Source: Streptomyces sp. GKU 895
GTDB taxonomy: Bacteria > Actinomycetota > Actinomycetes > Streptomycetales > Streptomycetaceae
Reading direction: 5' to 3'
Assembly: GCA_002027195.1 (NCBI GenBank)
Contig: MWJO01000024.1
Location: forward strand, 23,404-87,403
DNA: 64,000 nt
The notes under the pieces were generated by a model. It was not told the origin of the DNA. It made no database searches and saw only the letters and a list, made by a program, of their open reading frames with translations. Every line of letters begins with the position of its first letter. Position 1 is the first letter of the stretch. The position numbers and the translations under genes were made by a program. Below are positions 63,893-64,000 of this stretch, piece by piece.

Positions 63893-64000
63893 TGGAGGTT
63901 TCGCACATCCGCGACACGAATGATGGACAAACCGTCCTCTGGTGCGGGCCTTGACCCCGGCCTTACCGTCGGCAGACCCCCGAGAGGACGGCCTCCTCTC

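Overview
The base composition (about 70% or more G+C), actinobacterial gene families and strong GGAGG-type ribosome sites point to a Streptomyces chromosome segment. Class III SapB-type lanthipeptide genes, a streptomycete SSI-type protease inhibitor, a streptogrisin-like protease, SpoIIE-like phosphatases and a deoxysugar gene pair support this. I see no tRNA, rRNA, insertion sequence, prophage or CRISPR array.

Layout. (1) 1-11.7 kb is an iron-acquisition island. A partial FhuF-like reductase gene and an uptake operon (two FecCD permeases, ATPase, binding lipoprotein) diverge from two iron boxes. They are followed by ATP-grasp ligase, NIS synthetase, MFS exporter, second NIS synthetase and PLP decarboxylase. 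This is the pvsABCDE order known from vibrioferrin loci. (2) 11.7-31.5 kb is mixed metabolism: aldehyde dehydrogenase, a small secreted protein, an NTF2-like protein, folD behind a ZTP riboswitch, an ECF sigma factor with a membrane partner, an orphan cytochrome oxidase subunit I, secreted glycosidases, a glycosyltransferase, a TetR/beta-propeller pair, an Otr(A)/Tet(M)-type GTPase, XdhC, a phosphotransferase and a phosphoesterase. (3) 31.6-36.6 kb is a glycan block: GT2 glycosyltransferase, methyltransferase, dTDP-glucose dehydratase and thymidylyltransferase. (4) 36.7-48.7 kb is a ram/amf class III lanthipeptide cluster (synthetase, precursor, two ABC transporters, response regulator) flanked on both sides by sensor-PP2C phosphatases. 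(5) 48.7-57.4 kb holds a streptogrisin-like protease with an acidic repeat tail, a thioesterase, and a second peptide system. That system has a double-glycine precursor whose core contains no cysteine, an HlyD-like protein, a C39-peptidase ABC transporter and a second ABC transporter, with no modifying enzyme. (6) 57.4-64 kb holds a hexanucleotide repeat, a hydrolase divergent from a DHA2 exporter across two strong palindromes, a Ppx/GppA phosphatase, a STAS protein, an SSI-family inhibitor with Lys at P1, and small unknown proteins.

Cooperation. The first 12 kb would make, export, re-import and reduce one ferric siderophore under DmdR/IdeR-type control. The ram cluster and the Cys-free peptide system are two neighbouring peptide-secretion systems. 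A secreted protease, a protease inhibitor and PP2C/STAS signalling proteins lie close by, which suggests surface or developmental biology.

Caveat. At least a dozen genes are interrupted by single-base shifts, often in G or C runs, and some are locally compensated. The encoded family motifs continue intact across the breaks. This pattern favours sequence error over gene decay. Interrupted genes are therefore given as one feature with the break stated. The densest case (42.2-43.7 kb) is marked as a pseudogene for lack of an open frame.
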